Part shown: piece by piece, positions 36,801 to 42,100 of the stretch
Position numbering within the stretch: the stretch's first letter is position 1
How the letters are laid out: each line of letters starts with the position of its first letter
Origin: Phoronis australis
Lineage: Eukaryota; Phoronida; Phoronidae
DNA length: 48,220 nt
Assembly: GCA_002633005.1 (NCBI GenBank)
Contig: NMRA01000299.1
Span: forward strand, 396,840-445,059
Direction of reading: 5' to 3'
Position numbers and translations under genes: made by a program
Notes under the pieces: generated by a model
What the model was told of the DNA's origin: nothing
What the model saw: only the letters and a program-made list of their open reading frames with translations
Databases searched by the model: none

Positions 36801-36940
36801 CCTATTTACAGTCCCACCAAGATCTGTGTCGCACGCTGGAAAGCAAGCTGTCCGATTACCACCAGGCAATAAAGACTGCTTCTCAAGACAAAATAAGTGC
36901 CTCCTTAAGAGCTCAAAGGAAAGACCAAATGGTGTATTAG
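3717..36940 (+). CDS. NUP160: Nuclear pore complex protein Nup160, C-terminal third (13 exons in the window)
   Basis: Nup160 is a scaffold subunit of the Nup107-160 (Y) complex, which coats the nuclear and cytoplasmic faces of the nuclear pore and is needed for pore assembly and mRNA export. Thirteen exons on the + strand sum to 1491 nt, which is 496 codons plus stop; all are flanked by AG and GT and all phases chain. The protein reads through landmarks I know from animal Nup160: FKHQLELGHN, LRQLVVVLCD, VEFPYTDLHDEV, HNYYDLLYAFHI, SPDYAWIV, AWRLLQTYLERH, ELLRLYIDYDLLEEA and GKGADYFGI. Human Nup160 is about 1436 residues, so roughly two thirds of the gene lies upstream. The segment is an alpha-helical solenoid with no catalytic residues. 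No frameshift or internal stop is seen. The introns (0.2-5.4 kb) are loaded with transposons. Confidence 0.95.
3887..4697. mobile_element. hAT-family element remnant with CAGGGCTCGACATTAAC end
   Basis: The left terminus, CAGGGCTCGACATTAAC followed by CTTGCCC/GGACAAGT motifs, is a familiar hAT end in animal genomes. Downstream on the - strand lies a TTF/BED-like zinc-finger reading frame (4168-4473). No matching right terminus or 8-bp duplication of the flank tggccttc was found, so the right end is lost and the given end is only where the next element begins. Confidence 0.6.
4168..4473 (-). pseudogene. TTF/BED-like zinc finger fragment of a hAT transposase-like protein
   Basis: An open stretch of about 101 codons contains MCCVPCEKYAG...SLKSHKQSTAH, that is two close cysteines (CxxC) and a later HxxxxxH pair. 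This is the layout of the TTF-type or BED-like zinc finger at the N-terminus of hAT transposases and of the hAT-derived ZNF862/KIAA1586-like proteins. Upstream text WNSLRNGWKILASYGMIG fits the linker before such fingers. No catalytic core or dimerisation domain follows before the element end at 3887, so this is an internally deleted or decayed copy rather than a gene. It sits antisense in a NUP160 intron. Confidence 0.5.
4700..5815 (-). mobile_element. TA-flanked inverted-repeat element, family Y, copy 1 (one end missing)
   Basis: The left end, CTCGTCCGTGTTATCGCCC, is preceded by TA (4698-4699) and matches the inverted right end of the complete copy at 33841-35098. Long stretches of both copies align in opposite orientation, for example around 4960-5060 against 34730-34820 and 5220-5400 against 34340-34550. 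Similarity stops near 5815, inside the block gggtattttaccacc, so the second end is truncated. No transposase is recognisable. Confidence 0.65.
5816..8634. other. Intron DNA with one relic repeat; otherwise nothing recognised
   Basis: About 5816-6000 is CpG-rich. A tRNA-like B-box (gttcgaatcc) lies near 6836, but no matching A-box or cloverleaf was found. At 7297-7480 there are G-rich motifs and a run of twelve G's related to the ends of the TA-flanked elements. No exon was found. Confidence 0.5.
7297..7480. repeat. Relic of a TA-element-like end, with G12 tract
   Basis: The text cgttcgggttaacgctctgg, ggtaggctgttaatcagac and ggttaaccgaacatgggcgc echoes the subterminal wording of the CTCGTCC elements (ggtgggtggtaagcc, aacatgagcggtt). 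Similar wording recurs at 36170-36545. No complete inverted repeat was identified. Confidence 0.4.
8635..8729 (+). CDS. NUP160: NUP160 exon w2
   Basis: 95 nt between ctttcag and gtaagc. It encodes PTLWSIIFKHQLELGHNDEA...PDPTR, entered in phase 0 and left after two bases of an Arg codon. The FKHxLELGHN motif is diagnostic of Nup160. Confidence 0.95.
9460..9513 (+). repeat. Two 27-bp tandem units just before exon w3
   Basis: attacacagtcacaatgtaa and attacgtagtcacagtgtaa begin two adjacent 27-bp units. They end about 30 bases upstream of exon w3. Confidence 0.7.
9544..9640 (+). CDS. NUP160: NUP160 exon w3
   Basis: 97 nt between atttccag and gtaact. It completes the Arg codon and encodes QKDCLRQLVVVLCDRKQ...VEFPYTDLHDE. 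This is one of the most conserved blocks of Nup160. Confidence 0.97.
9984..10089 (+). CDS. NUP160: NUP160 exon w4
   Basis: 106 nt between a poly-T tract ending in cag and gtactg. It encodes VVGIIECRARSVDL...HNYYDLLYAFHIQRGNFRK and leaves one base of the next codon. Confidence 0.97.
10090..10728. other. Intron DNA, nothing recognised
   Basis: AT-rich intron between exon w4 and the first CTAGTGG array. No repeat or coding signal was identified. Confidence 0.5.
10729..12000 (+). repeat. CTAGTGG array R1: diverged ~145-bp monomers
   Basis: Blocks starting with gcgccacctagtgg or a close variant occur at 10908, 11053, 11209, 11346, 11491 and 11895, spaced 137-156 bp where consecutive. Each block continues with a T-rich run, then ctgtatctt/ctatcaacc, AAACC or AAAGTCC, GATTNTNATGAAATTTGG or a relative, and a GGACGG/CGACGATTT segment. 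Three monomer types alternate (cues: cctctgtatcttc, ctatcaaccaaacc, tatggctgtatctcc), giving a higher-order period near 440 bp. The tail ends in a cgttgctct motif also found at the ends of the 35-36 kb array. Confidence 0.75.
10908..11908 (-). promoter_or_regulatory. Cluster of CTCF-consensus-like sites in array R1
   Basis: Read on the - strand, the sites at 10908-10921 (CCACTAGGGGGCAC), 11053-11066 (CCACTAGGTGGCGC), 11346-11359 and 11895-11908 match the vertebrate CTCF core CCASYAGRKGGCRS at all 14 positions. Those at 11209-11222 and 11491-11504 miss one. All share one orientation. Binding is not shown by sequence alone; the conservation may only reflect common ancestry of the monomers. Confidence 0.4.
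12001..13050. other. Intron DNA with two small hairpins, otherwise nothing recognised
   Basis: Two adjacent hairpins are present: cgtttc/gaaacg at 12766-12780 and gaccatt/aatggtc at about 12785-12806. The wording CAACGTTTCGATG resembles ends of some retroelements. A sequence at 12240-12420 is loosely similar to 29886-30020. Confidence 0.4.
13051..13217 (+). CDS. NUP160: NUP160 exon w5
   Basis: 167 nt between actctag and gtaact. It completes an Ala codon and encodes GSVMYEHGMRLACEL...KCYLVALNTLRL...SPDYAWIVRPV, ending in phase 0. It matches the Nup160 block with YEYGMRL and YAWI. Confidence 0.97.
13632..13698 (+). CDS. NUP160: NUP160 exon w6 (short)
   Basis: 67 nt between attgcag and gtataa. 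It encodes LGDAELSGVSPKRMLDGEEK and leaves one base of the next codon. This corresponds to the poorly conserved linker after the YAWI block; it is accepted because its phase joins both neighbours and it is open throughout. Confidence 0.9.
13864..14919 (-). mobile_element. piggyBac-like element, internally deleted, TTAA duplications
   Basis: TTAA at 13860-13863 and 14920-14923 flank inverted ends CCCTTAGCCTGC and CCCTTATCCTGC (right end inverted). TTAA target duplications with CCCTT-starting ends are the hallmark of piggyBac. The element is about 1.06 kb, too short for a full transposase, and retains an acidic N-terminal coding stretch on the - strand. An N at 14358 interrupts that stretch. 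Confidence 0.85.
14338..14616 (-). pseudogene. piggyBac transposase N-terminal fragment
   Basis: From the Met at 14616 the frame reads MSVDQFLEEVFMDSDSENEL and then a long Asp/Glu/Ser-rich stretch with ILEELPVPEAELG. An acidic, low-complexity N-terminus of this kind precedes the DDD catalytic domain in piggyBac transposases. The catalytic domain is absent: the frame meets an N at 14358 and stops at 14338. Position within the TTAA-flanked element supports the assignment. The frame is open further upstream to 14679, so the start is uncertain. Confidence 0.6.
14924..15190. other. Intron DNA, nothing recognised
   Basis: Short stretch between the piggyBac-like element and exon w7, without a recognised repeat. 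Confidence 0.5.
15191..15301 (+). CDS. NUP160: NUP160 exon w7
   Basis: 111 nt between ttccag and gtaggt. It completes the Glu codon and encodes SQKLDVIELKDIEKEYMLVH...LQKDPDMALAM, leaving one base. This matches the Nup160 pattern LELEDLEKEC..A..RL.LAQ.DP. Confidence 0.96.
15302..15692. other. Intron DNA, nothing recognised
   Basis: The stretch between exon w7 and the TTA duplication of the Harbinger-like element contains no exon or repeat that I can identify. Confidence 0.5.
15693..18804 (+). mobile_element. PIF/Harbinger-like element, copy 1, carrying a nested insertion
   Basis: TTA at 15690-15692 and 18805-18807 flank ends GGGCTGTTCCAACAAAAT and, inverted, GGGCTGTTCCAGTAAAAA. A 3-bp TWA duplication with GG-starting ends is characteristic of PIF/Harbinger. 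Copy 2 at 30194-31505 has the same ends and interior. Removing the nested 1.5-kb element (16434-17945) leaves about 1.6 kb, close to copy 2. No transposase is seen, so the element looks non-autonomous. Confidence 0.8.
16434..17945 (+). mobile_element. TA-flanked inverted-repeat element, family X, copy 1 (nested)
   Basis: TA at 16432-16433 and 17946-17947 flank ends CCGTATTCGCCCTAATAACG and, inverted, CCGTATTTGCCCTAACAAG. The 1512-bp element sits inside a Harbinger-like element. Related copies lie at 27053 onward and 32599-33139. A - strand frame across 17282-18040 is open but runs through the right terminus, so I do not call it a gene. TA duplications suggest Tc1/mariner, ISL2EU or a similar superfamily; without a transposase this is undecided. 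Confidence 0.8.
18808..19293. other. Intron DNA with a (GTTGT)n microsatellite at 18829-18851
   Basis: Four GTTGT units follow the right end of the Harbinger-like element. The rest, up to exon w8, is AT-rich with no recognised feature. Confidence 0.6.
19294..19420 (+). CDS. NUP160: NUP160 exon w8
   Basis: 127 nt between tttgttag and gtatag. It completes an Ala codon and encodes PMLSESETVGLLVNSGLYDH...ETFNMPLTRVIDGLTLR, leaving two bases. This is the solenoid repeat with the GL(F/Y)D.A...C..F..PL pattern known in Nup160. Confidence 0.96.
19711..19860 (+). repeat. Five 30-bp tandem units
   Basis: Units begin cacaatgcatataaatgtac at 19711, 19741, 19771, 19801 and 19831, with one to a few differences in the first and last. 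Because 30 is a multiple of three, the array leaves several frames open (for example repeated CVYILYIYMH on the - strand), which is a by-product and not a gene. Confidence 0.95.
19861..20617. other. Intron DNA, nothing recognised
   Basis: No repeats or coding signal were identified between the 30-bp array and exon w9. Confidence 0.5.
20618..20740 (+). CDS. NUP160: NUP160 exon w9
   Basis: 123 nt between gttgcag and gtaaga. It encodes (S)CVQLAQGSSYHMKGDNDCTA, then AAWDWLVENEIGSRHLNKDLR, leaving two bases. The AWDWL..N motif corresponds to AWAWL..N in vertebrate Nup160. Confidence 0.95.
20895..21066 (+). pseudogene. Penelope-like retroelement fragment (GIY-YIG endonuclease)
   Basis: The frame contains NNIIYLTCKKCSIQYVGQTQ, the IIY...C..C...YVG.T core of the GIY-YIG endonuclease at the C-terminus of Penelope-like retroelements, preceded by the expected HSDCTT. 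Only about 57 codons remain. The reading frame passes directly into the CTAGTGG array at 21067, so it is truncated on both sides. No reverse transcriptase is present. Confidence 0.75.
21067..21805 (+). repeat. CTAGTGG array R2: ~145-bp monomers
   Basis: This array has the same three monomer types as R1, with CTAGTGG-like starts near 21069, 21210, 21368, 21504, 21645 and 21790 (spacing 136-158 bp). It is joined abruptly to a Penelope fragment on the left and to unrelated sequence on the right. It includes an exact CTCF-core match at 21645-21658 (read on the - strand) and one-mismatch matches at 21210 and 21368. Confidence 0.75.
21806..22289. other. Intron DNA between array pieces, nothing recognised
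   Basis: No coding signal or known repeat was identified. Confidence 0.4.
22290..22620 (+). repeat. CTAGTGG array R2b, two monomers
   Basis: CTAGTGG starts at 22415 (an exact CTCF-core match on the - strand) and near 22566, 151 bp apart, with the ctatcaacc and ctgtatctc cues of the other arrays. Confidence 0.7.
22910..23530 (-). pseudogene. LINE ORF2 endonuclease domain, decayed
   Basis: Read on the - strand, the frames give TVWNVHGLGCKTENKSMVDY, then GVVETWATNENQF, NSGGVCVF, and, after frame changes, YLPPESATVYENQIEKNG, LLIADDLNARIGKLSDYV and YDSDTFNFPRTSKD. These are the WN(V/I)xGL, ETW, SGG(V/I) and (G)DLNAR motifs of the apurinic-type endonuclease at the start of LINE ORF2. Several stops and frameshifts are present. 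Similarity ends at the N at 22909, before any reverse transcriptase, so the 3' part is missing, the opposite of normal 5' truncation. Confidence 0.8.
23571..24274 (-). pseudogene. LINE ORF1 (coiled-coil plus RRM-like), frameshifted
   Basis: The first open part (24274-24035) reads MPVDTPSARPVTH...REIFDLLNEKFEKVTSEIES, with a predicted coiled coil LNEKFEKVTSEIESLRKSLE. The second (about 24000-23770) has VMFHGFEEKN...LCIERAHRI, the RRM-like core of L1/Tx1-type ORF1 with its IERAHRxG motif. The third (to 23571) reads NESIHISEDFSMKVKKARKE, matching the I.EDFS..V..(K)R motif of the C-terminal domain. Frame changes separate the three. ORF1 proteins bind and package LINE RNA. It lies just upstream of the ORF2 endonuclease fragment in the same orientation. 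Confidence 0.75.
24558..25036 (-). repeat. 479-bp repeat copy A, upstream of the LINE ORF1
   Basis: By eye identical to 25223-25701 at an offset of 665 bp. In - strand orientation it lies 5' of ORF1 and may be the LINE 5' untranslated region and promoter. It contains an 82-codon open frame repeated identically in both copies, which I do not recognise. The copy ends exactly at an N (25037). Confidence 0.85.
25038..25224 (-). repeat. Second copy of a LINE endonuclease segment (B)
   Basis: It matches 23239-23424 almost base for base, differing by a T in a homopolymer and a TC near the N. It sits between the two 479-bp repeats, so the - strand order is A', B, then A, 5' region, ORF1, endonuclease. 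Confidence 0.9.
25223..25701 (-). repeat. 479-bp repeat copy A'
   Basis: Perfect-looking duplicate of 24558-25036. It ends about 280 bp before exon w10. Confidence 0.9.
25980..26121 (+). CDS. NUP160: NUP160 exon w10
   Basis: 142 nt between cgtttcag and gtgggt. It completes a Ser codon and encodes ATDQAWRLLQTYLERHEKS...LLHDFSFPNWFTASYK, ending in phase 0. The TDEAWRLL.TYLERY and P.WL..SYK motifs are conserved in Nup160. Confidence 0.97.
26122..27050. other. Intron DNA, nothing recognised
   Basis: A 125-codon open frame lies at 26528-26905 but has no recognisable motif, no splice support and no nearby gene signal, so it is not called. Confidence 0.5.
27053..28150 (+). mobile_element. TA-flanked element, family X, copy 2 (right end not found)
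   Basis: TA at 27051-27052 precedes CTGTATTCGCCCTAATAAGG, and the interior follows copy 1 through about 28150 (shared cues cgcgatcgtcgacagg, cattgagtcgcc, ttcttgccgat, cgtggttttcacgtgta). Beyond this the copies diverge and no inverted terminus was found, so the right part is deleted or replaced. Confidence 0.7.
28611..29423 (+). pseudogene. 5'-truncated CR1/Jockey-type LINE: end of reverse transcriptase ORF plus 3' tail
   Basis: A 161-codon frame reads FYHSIIQPHIDYCLPVWGHT, then VNKVQVIQNRAPRAILGT, KLGFMKVRQRNKYL and GLAPAYLSS..., ending NSITTFKVNVKKWL. The YNSIIQPxxDYC...WG and LQxxQNRAxRxI motifs mark the C-terminal region after the reverse transcriptase core in CR1/Jockey-like LINEs. The stop is at 29094-29096, followed by about 300 bp of 3' sequence and an (AAAT)n tail at about 29390-29423, typical of CR1/L2-like elements. 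The 5' part, including the catalytic core, is missing. Confidence 0.85.
29424..30190. other. Intron DNA, nothing recognised
   Basis: The sequence near 29886-30020 is loosely like 12240-12420. No exon was found. Confidence 0.4.
30194..31505 (+). mobile_element. PIF/Harbinger-like element, copy 2
   Basis: TAA at 30191-30193 and 31506-31508 flank ends GGGCTGTTCCAGCAAAATCC and, inverted, GGACTGTTCCAGCAAAATCT. The interior parallels copy 1 (15693-18804) without the nested element and includes atctcaagaaccgctt and gaaattcgg units. Its right end lies 24 bases before exon w11. Confidence 0.85.
31530..31655 (+). CDS. NUP160: NUP160 exon w11
   Basis: 126 nt, 42 codons in phase 0, between ttgttgcag and gtacta. 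It encodes RINAPELLRLYIDYDLLEEA...AATGKGADYFGIK. The AELLRLYLNYDLLEEA and GKG..YFGI motifs are among the clearest Nup160 signatures. Confidence 0.98.
31838..31936 (+). repeat. tRNA-like (SINE-head-like) sequence with A- and B-box motifs
   Basis: TAGCTCAGTATGG at 31845-31857 fits the polymerase III A-box and GGTTCAAGACT at 31925-31935 is close to a B-box, with a gtctca/tgagac stem between. The boxes are about 80 bases apart, too far for a plain tRNA, so this looks like a tRNA-derived SINE or decayed tRNA. It runs straight into a 21-bp array. Confidence 0.35.
31941..32036 (+). repeat. 21-bp tandem array, about 4.5 units
   Basis: Units starting ttggacaatactcagcaata occur at 31941, 31962, 31983, 32004 and 32025, with one variant unit (actctacaat). 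Confidence 0.95.
32334..32438 (+). CDS. NUP160: NUP160 exon w12
   Basis: 105 nt, 35 codons in phase 0, between cattgcag and gtaagt. It encodes GTIQFSGPCSWLPYTMLDQL...RQVNTNAALSL. The WLPYSSIDQLL motif of Nup160 is evident. Confidence 0.97.
32599..33139 (-). mobile_element. TA-flanked element, family X, copy 3: short complete derivative
   Basis: TA at 32597-32598 and 33140-33141 flank ends CCGTATTCGCCGTAATAACC and, inverted, CCATATTCGCCGTAATAACG. At 541 bp it is about a third of copy 1 and aligns to that copy's left part in opposite orientation (shared gaaacccgg, aaatttacgc, tgcattgctatcaaa and cgcgat...gac cues). It appears to be an internal-deletion, MITE-like form. Confidence 0.85.
33472..33838 (+). 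repeat. CTAGTGG array R3
   Basis: Monomer starts at 33472 (an exact CTCF-core match on the - strand), 33616 and 33768, spaced 144 and 152 bp. The third monomer is cut by the TA-flanked element at 33841 and resumes at 35101. Confidence 0.8.
33841..35098 (+). mobile_element. TA-flanked inverted-repeat element, family Y, copy 2 (complete)
   Basis: TA at 33839-33840 and 35099-35100 flank ends CTCGTCCGGGTTACGGCCC and, inverted, CTCGTTCGTGTTATGGCCC. The 1258-bp element interrupts a CTAGTGG monomer: the left flank ends in aatttagtactg and the right resumes with tatttatatgaat, which are adjacent in the uninterrupted monomer at 11280-11300. No transposase was found. Confidence 0.85.
35101..36010 (+). 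repeat. CTAGTGG array R4 (continuation of R3, more diverged)
   Basis: CTAGTGG-like starts lie near 35310, 35502, 35609, 35757 and 35924. The spacing is less regular, and two internal end-motifs (caacgctctgcgttgctct near 35370 and caacgctccgcattgctctt near 35980) suggest partial rearrangement. Confidence 0.65.
36011..36811. other. Intron DNA with a TA-element-like relic at about 36170-36545
   Basis: The wording gggtgtttaaattg, gtcaagccaactatgggg and gtgttaagccgaacatgg resembles the subterminal parts of the CTCGTCC elements and of 7297-7480. No complete ends were seen. Confidence 0.4.
36812..36940 (+). CDS. NUP160: NUP160 terminal coding exon w13
   Basis: 129 nt after ctatttacag, in phase 0. 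It encodes SHQDLCRTLESKLSDYHQAI, then KTASQDKISASLRAQRKDQM and VY, and stops with TAG at 36938-36940. The L..KL.DY...I motif is the usual C-terminus of Nup160. A possible weak polyadenylation signal, ATTAAA, lies at 37266-37271. Confidence 0.95.
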   Translation, partial: SHQDLCRTLESKLSDYHQAIKTASQDKISASLRAQRKDQMVY

Positions 36941-39120
36941 TCTCAGTTTCAGTGTGTGTGTGTCATTCATGAAAAAATTGTGACCAGTATTGTGGTAACT
37001 GCTGCACACGAATTGAAAGTTGCTACAGTTAAAACTGGTCTACAAGGTCTAATACTTGTTCAGGTGACAAACAAGGTGGGTCATCAGTGTCCTTCACTGA
37101 AAAGGATCAGACTTGAACACAGTCACTGTGTTGTGAAGTGCCGGCGACTGGTAACGGAACCTACATGCTCTGAACAGGAAGACCCTAGGTTAACTTGGAT
37201 AGATGTTTTTCCAGATTAATTACTGTTGCTGGCGTGCATTTACTATTTTAATAGAAATTAATACAATTAAACCGATCAGCAAAATACTCGCATCTTGGTT
37301 TTGCTTTCATTGCTGTTGAGCAAACACAATGTCAGACTCGCTGTTTTGTTTGCTCGATGGACATGAATGCAAAACGAGTATTTACGTCATGTTCTCTTGT
37401 TTTGTCTTGATGGTAAATACAAACTGAGAAACAGTAATTAATATGAAAAATGGCTAGGTAACTGAATTTTAGTTAAGGAATAGTCATTTTTCCTTTTAAA
37501 GGAATACTATTCTTAAACTTGTCTGCCTGTGAAAATGTCCATTTCAAACTAGGTGTAAACTAAGTTACGAGCTCAGCTAGCTACCTTCATTTTGAGTGAA
37601 AGCTGAAATATTTTATCTAAGGCGAAATTCCAACTGATTTGAATGGCCAAGTGGAGGAATCTAAATAATCATACCATGGATTTTTTTCCCAGAGTAAAGT
37701 AAAAATTGGAGTTTTACTTGCAGCAGTAAAACTAGCAACTAGTTAAATTTTTACTTTGCCGAAGTTCCGCAGTACAGTTGTTCTTGCTTTTATTCTTTAG
37801 TAAAGTAGAAGTCAAAATTCTAAAGTTCAATTTCCATACAACTCTGACAAAATGTGCAGACTACTTATCATATAAAATTCTTCGCTTTTACTTCATTTCC
37901 ATCATATTCATTCCATGACTAATCTCTTCCAAGCACATGATGAAATTTAACCAAATACGGAATTCTGAATGCTGTATGGGTAGTCTCGACCCACATTTAT
38001 GATGCAAGTTCCCTTGATGTGTTGAAGTTTTTAACTACATCAGATGTACCTTATGAAAATAACTGCATGTATATCACAAACCTTTTGCGATGCACATGAT
38101 CTGTAGAAGATACATTATTTTAACTGGTCATGTTTTAGTGCAAGGGATTTGCTGCGATCCGTCAAACCTTTGTGCACTCGACCCATCTGATAAGTCAGAT
38201 TTCACTTAACTCTGATGAAGTCTCTCGGTGTAGTTGGATCGAACTGATGAGAGTTTTAATGTTAGTTCATTCATTAATTTACTATCTTCACACTTTGATG
38301 TGAGCTATGTAATCGCCGTTTCACTTGAGGGAGCCAGCTCGGCTTGCAACTCTATCTGCTTTGAGCCATACATAGTAAAGTGGTTAGTTCAAGAAATCTT
38401 CACTTCAATAAGTATAAATCCAAGACTGTATTTTTGTACACATGTAACATAACACTAGTAAGAATAAAATGTACACAAATTACAATGTTTCTTTTTTACT
38501 TTGAGAACATGCAATCTTCAAGTTATTGCTGCATCAATATTCTGCAGACAGAGCATTTTTAAAGAGATGTTTGAACATTCAAGACAGAAAAGGCATTTTG
38601 AAAATTTACAAACAATAATTAAAAAATACAACAAAAATTACATTAGGTTTCATCACCAAGTCTATAATCAAAACATGACTATATAAAATACTATATCCTT
38701 GTCTATGCACAGGATTACATCCTTTGCCACCATAAAGTGGACCGACACAAAACAGTTCTGAACATGATCTCCATGTCAACGGTAGTCTGATGACCATGCT
38801 TCAGATTTTACGAAAGAAATGTGAAGAACTAAGTTAATAACTAACACATGGTTGAAATTAGCTCATTTCAATGAAATGTGTTTACAATAACTACTAACAT
38901 GTACACCATGAAGTATCAACATATTTGATATACATGTTTTGAAGAGAAGTAACTACCATTCAGCTTTGTCCAAGAACCTTCCCTAACAATGTGACCCTGG
39001 AAATTGATATGCACAAACAGAAATAGATATTGCTAATAACAGCTTTGGCACTCGCGGTGTTACAGCACTTGGACTATCACAGATAACCAATTCACGGCTG
39101 ACTTTAAATTGTCTTCACAT
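36941..39120. other. Intergenic: two converging 3' regions
   Basis: This 2.2-kb stretch must hold both 3' untranslated regions. ATTAAA at 37266 (+) could end NUP160, and ATTAAA read on the - strand near 38255 could end the bHLH gene. Neither is proven. No other gene was found. Confidence 0.5.
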
Positions 39121-39150
39121 TCAGTATGGACTGTATTTCTGAAGAAATTC
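39121..39150 (-). CDS. bHLH gene terminal coding exon, nine codons plus stop
   Basis: After acceptor tttcattgcag, the sequence reads EFLQKYSPY then TGA. The phase joins exactly to exon c (KKYDR). The motif ...FL.KYSPY is one I associate with the C-terminal side of this kind of bHLH domain, which supports the call despite the tiny size. Confidence 0.75.
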   Translation of the reverse strand, partial: EFLQKYSPY

Positions 39151-42100
39151 CTGCAATGAAACCATGTGTTCATGCAAAGGGAAACTTTCATCTTAAGTGT
39201 CAATAAACCCAAGCCTTCTTTCAAAAACTAACTTGATTCAGGCCACTTGTAAGTGCTGTTCATACACACACTTGCCTTAGAACAAGTTAGTACTTCTGGA
39301 ATGAGTTGTCACTAGTTTGGGGCTGTCTGGACCAAAAAAAAACGAGAAAATTTACTTACTGGGAGACATTTAGTTAGTTGAGCATGACGTTACAAGCCAG
39401 CAGCTCAGACCCTTGACCATATGAGGGCCTGAGCAACAAGCTTGAAATGCCATGCTCAACTAACTAAATGTCTCCTCGTAGCTATTTTTTCTTGTTTTTA
39501 TCATCATCACAGGAGACAATGATGAACACTTTTAACTGAATTGAAGATTTGTATTTATAGGTTAGCGTTGTACCACAAGTTTGCTTTCCCTTTCTCTTTA
39601 AAATGGTTAAAATACTATTCAAATATTGCCAAACAGTTTTCAACCAGTGTGATTCTCTTCTGAATTAATTTTCAAGCAATCAAAAATAAAGCATCTATGT
39701 AGAGTTCATCAAGACACCTACCCTGTCGTATTTTTTTCCTATCCGCTCCTTTAAAAATAGTATGTACTGTGTGCCAAATTCAAAAACTGTTGCTTTGTCC
39801 GTTTTGTCAGTCATGCCAGGTACCAGTTCTCTAAGCAACTGGCATGCATCCTTTACTCTTGCTCTGCAAAAGTTTAAAAACAAATGGAAAAAGAATTTCA
39901 GACGCATTCGTTTTTGTCCTCATGCATAAATAATAGGTTTTGAATCAAGCACTGAATTTTTCACCAAGGAAACGGTACATAACTATAGATCAGTGACACA
40001 TAATAAGAAGACCTGTTTGGTGATTGTTCAAATAGATAAGCTCATCAAAACGTCACAAGATGAAGGATACTTGTGACCAAAGACCACAAATGGAAAAGTT
40101 GGGCAAATTTATTATCTGATCATATTGCAGGCACCCTGAAAACCACAACGAATTCAATGAACAACAGACCCAATTATTGTGGTAGAGTGCACACCACAAA
40201 GTGCTTGAGCAGATAGCAAAGATTATGAGACCTATAATATTTGAACACTGGTATGATACTGACATTCATGGTCCCTCAACAAATGAAAACCAGAGTAATG
40301 CAAAGCACTGATATGTGGCAACTTGTGTGCATTGCGCACAACCTCAGTCACTTTTGAAGTCATCCATGTACAGTCTGTGTCATGCCCTTGATAAAGAGTG
40401 TACCGCTGGAAACATGGGGAATATTTTAACATATCTCAGTACCAACGCTTGTTGTTTCACTTTTACTATTTCATCAGTTACTATAGTGGTGTTCACTGAG
40501 GTATAAGCCTCTCATGGAGGTTTGTTGTCAATGATTTGCATGCCTGACTTATGTGAATTTTACAATGACCTGTTTTAAATGTCTGCATTATTTTGAATGT
40601 ATCAAAGTCAGCCAAAATGCCAAGGCAAATATGCAATCAAAGACTGAAAAACTATTGAGTTTCTGCAACTAATGGTTTAAGTACTACCTCCTCATTCTTT
40701 CTTTAGCATTGTGATGCTGTCTTGCAGCAGCTACTGAAGTACATATGCTGTGCAGTTGTGGGACAAAGAGAGGCGCCTTGTTGTCCAGTGGTCCCATCAT
40801 AGGCCGATGGGGTGTACCATCTATCATGCTCGAAGGTGTGTTGTTAGGAACGGTGGGATATTCTGGTGACGAGTGGTGGTCCTCGCCACTACTGTTGAGA
40901 CCATCACCCATGATTGCCATGCCTTGAGAGTGATAACCCTGTGTACACAAAATGGTGAGCATGTATAATGATGCTGCAATTTGCAATAACTTGAAAGCTA
41001 CAGCTATAAGTCATCGTACCTCCAATCCTTTCAAAGTCTCCTAAACAAGAAAGCGTGATCTTGGTCAACAAACAACAAATCAAGTCTGGGCAGTGAAAGT
41101 GTAGGATCATTTAGTACCATACACATCACATTTGAATTGCACATGAGACATTAACCTGCACACATCGAAATTAAGATCACACTAACACATTTATCATAAG
41201 AAATAATACAGTAACTATAACTGTACGTAAATCAAGCCATCCAGAAGAACTTATGTACTCAAAGATTCAAGGTTTTACAATTCGCTTGTCACTGCCATTT
41301 GTATTTTATAACCTAGTGGTGAACTCGTGGACTAAAGCATTCACTAGGCTCATTGGCTGGCACTCGGGTGGTCACTACACAACGTCATTAGGTCAAAAAC
41401 TGAGCTCACAAGATGGTAGATGATTTGATTCGCTGTTGTTAGAGGAAGGTAAAAAAAGGCAAAAATTTTTAACCAGCAAGACCGTTTCTGATTTTCTAAA
41501 CGTGTCAAGGGAATTCAAGTTTGTTAGTATGTTACACACTGAACAAAAATTTTCCTCCCATTCTTTTGGGTTATATACATTTCACCAAGTGGTGAAAAGC
41601 CCTCCGGTGGAACTTCAGCCGTCTGTTTAGAGCTGAGTATTGGCTGAGCATCAGTGGGGAAAGACCACTCACCAGGAACCATACTAACCAATCAGTGACA
41701 TAGGGAGTACGAGTTTTAAGTTGTTTCTTATCTTTTAAGTTTGACGCCAATGATGCAGTAGCAGCTGACAGAACGAGGAGTGGTTGAAATCATCAAAACA
41801 GGGTTTAGCATCCATTTAAGTTAAATTCCAACTTAGTGAGAAGTACCTGAGGAGCACTTGGAAAATGACTGATTTGGCCTGGTGATGGATAGTAGCTCGT
41901 TGGTGGAGGTATCATGTTGCGGGTACCTGCTGGCATGTACATCATGTGCATAGGATGTGGTGTGCGAACATGCGGCATGCGTGGGTAACTCGGTGGCCGT
42001 AGCATCCTGTGACTGTCAAGGGCGTACTGTCCTTCTGCTGGTGTCGACATCGGCGCAGGTGGTCGACGGAAGTTACAATCAAAGTTCTGTCCAATACCTG

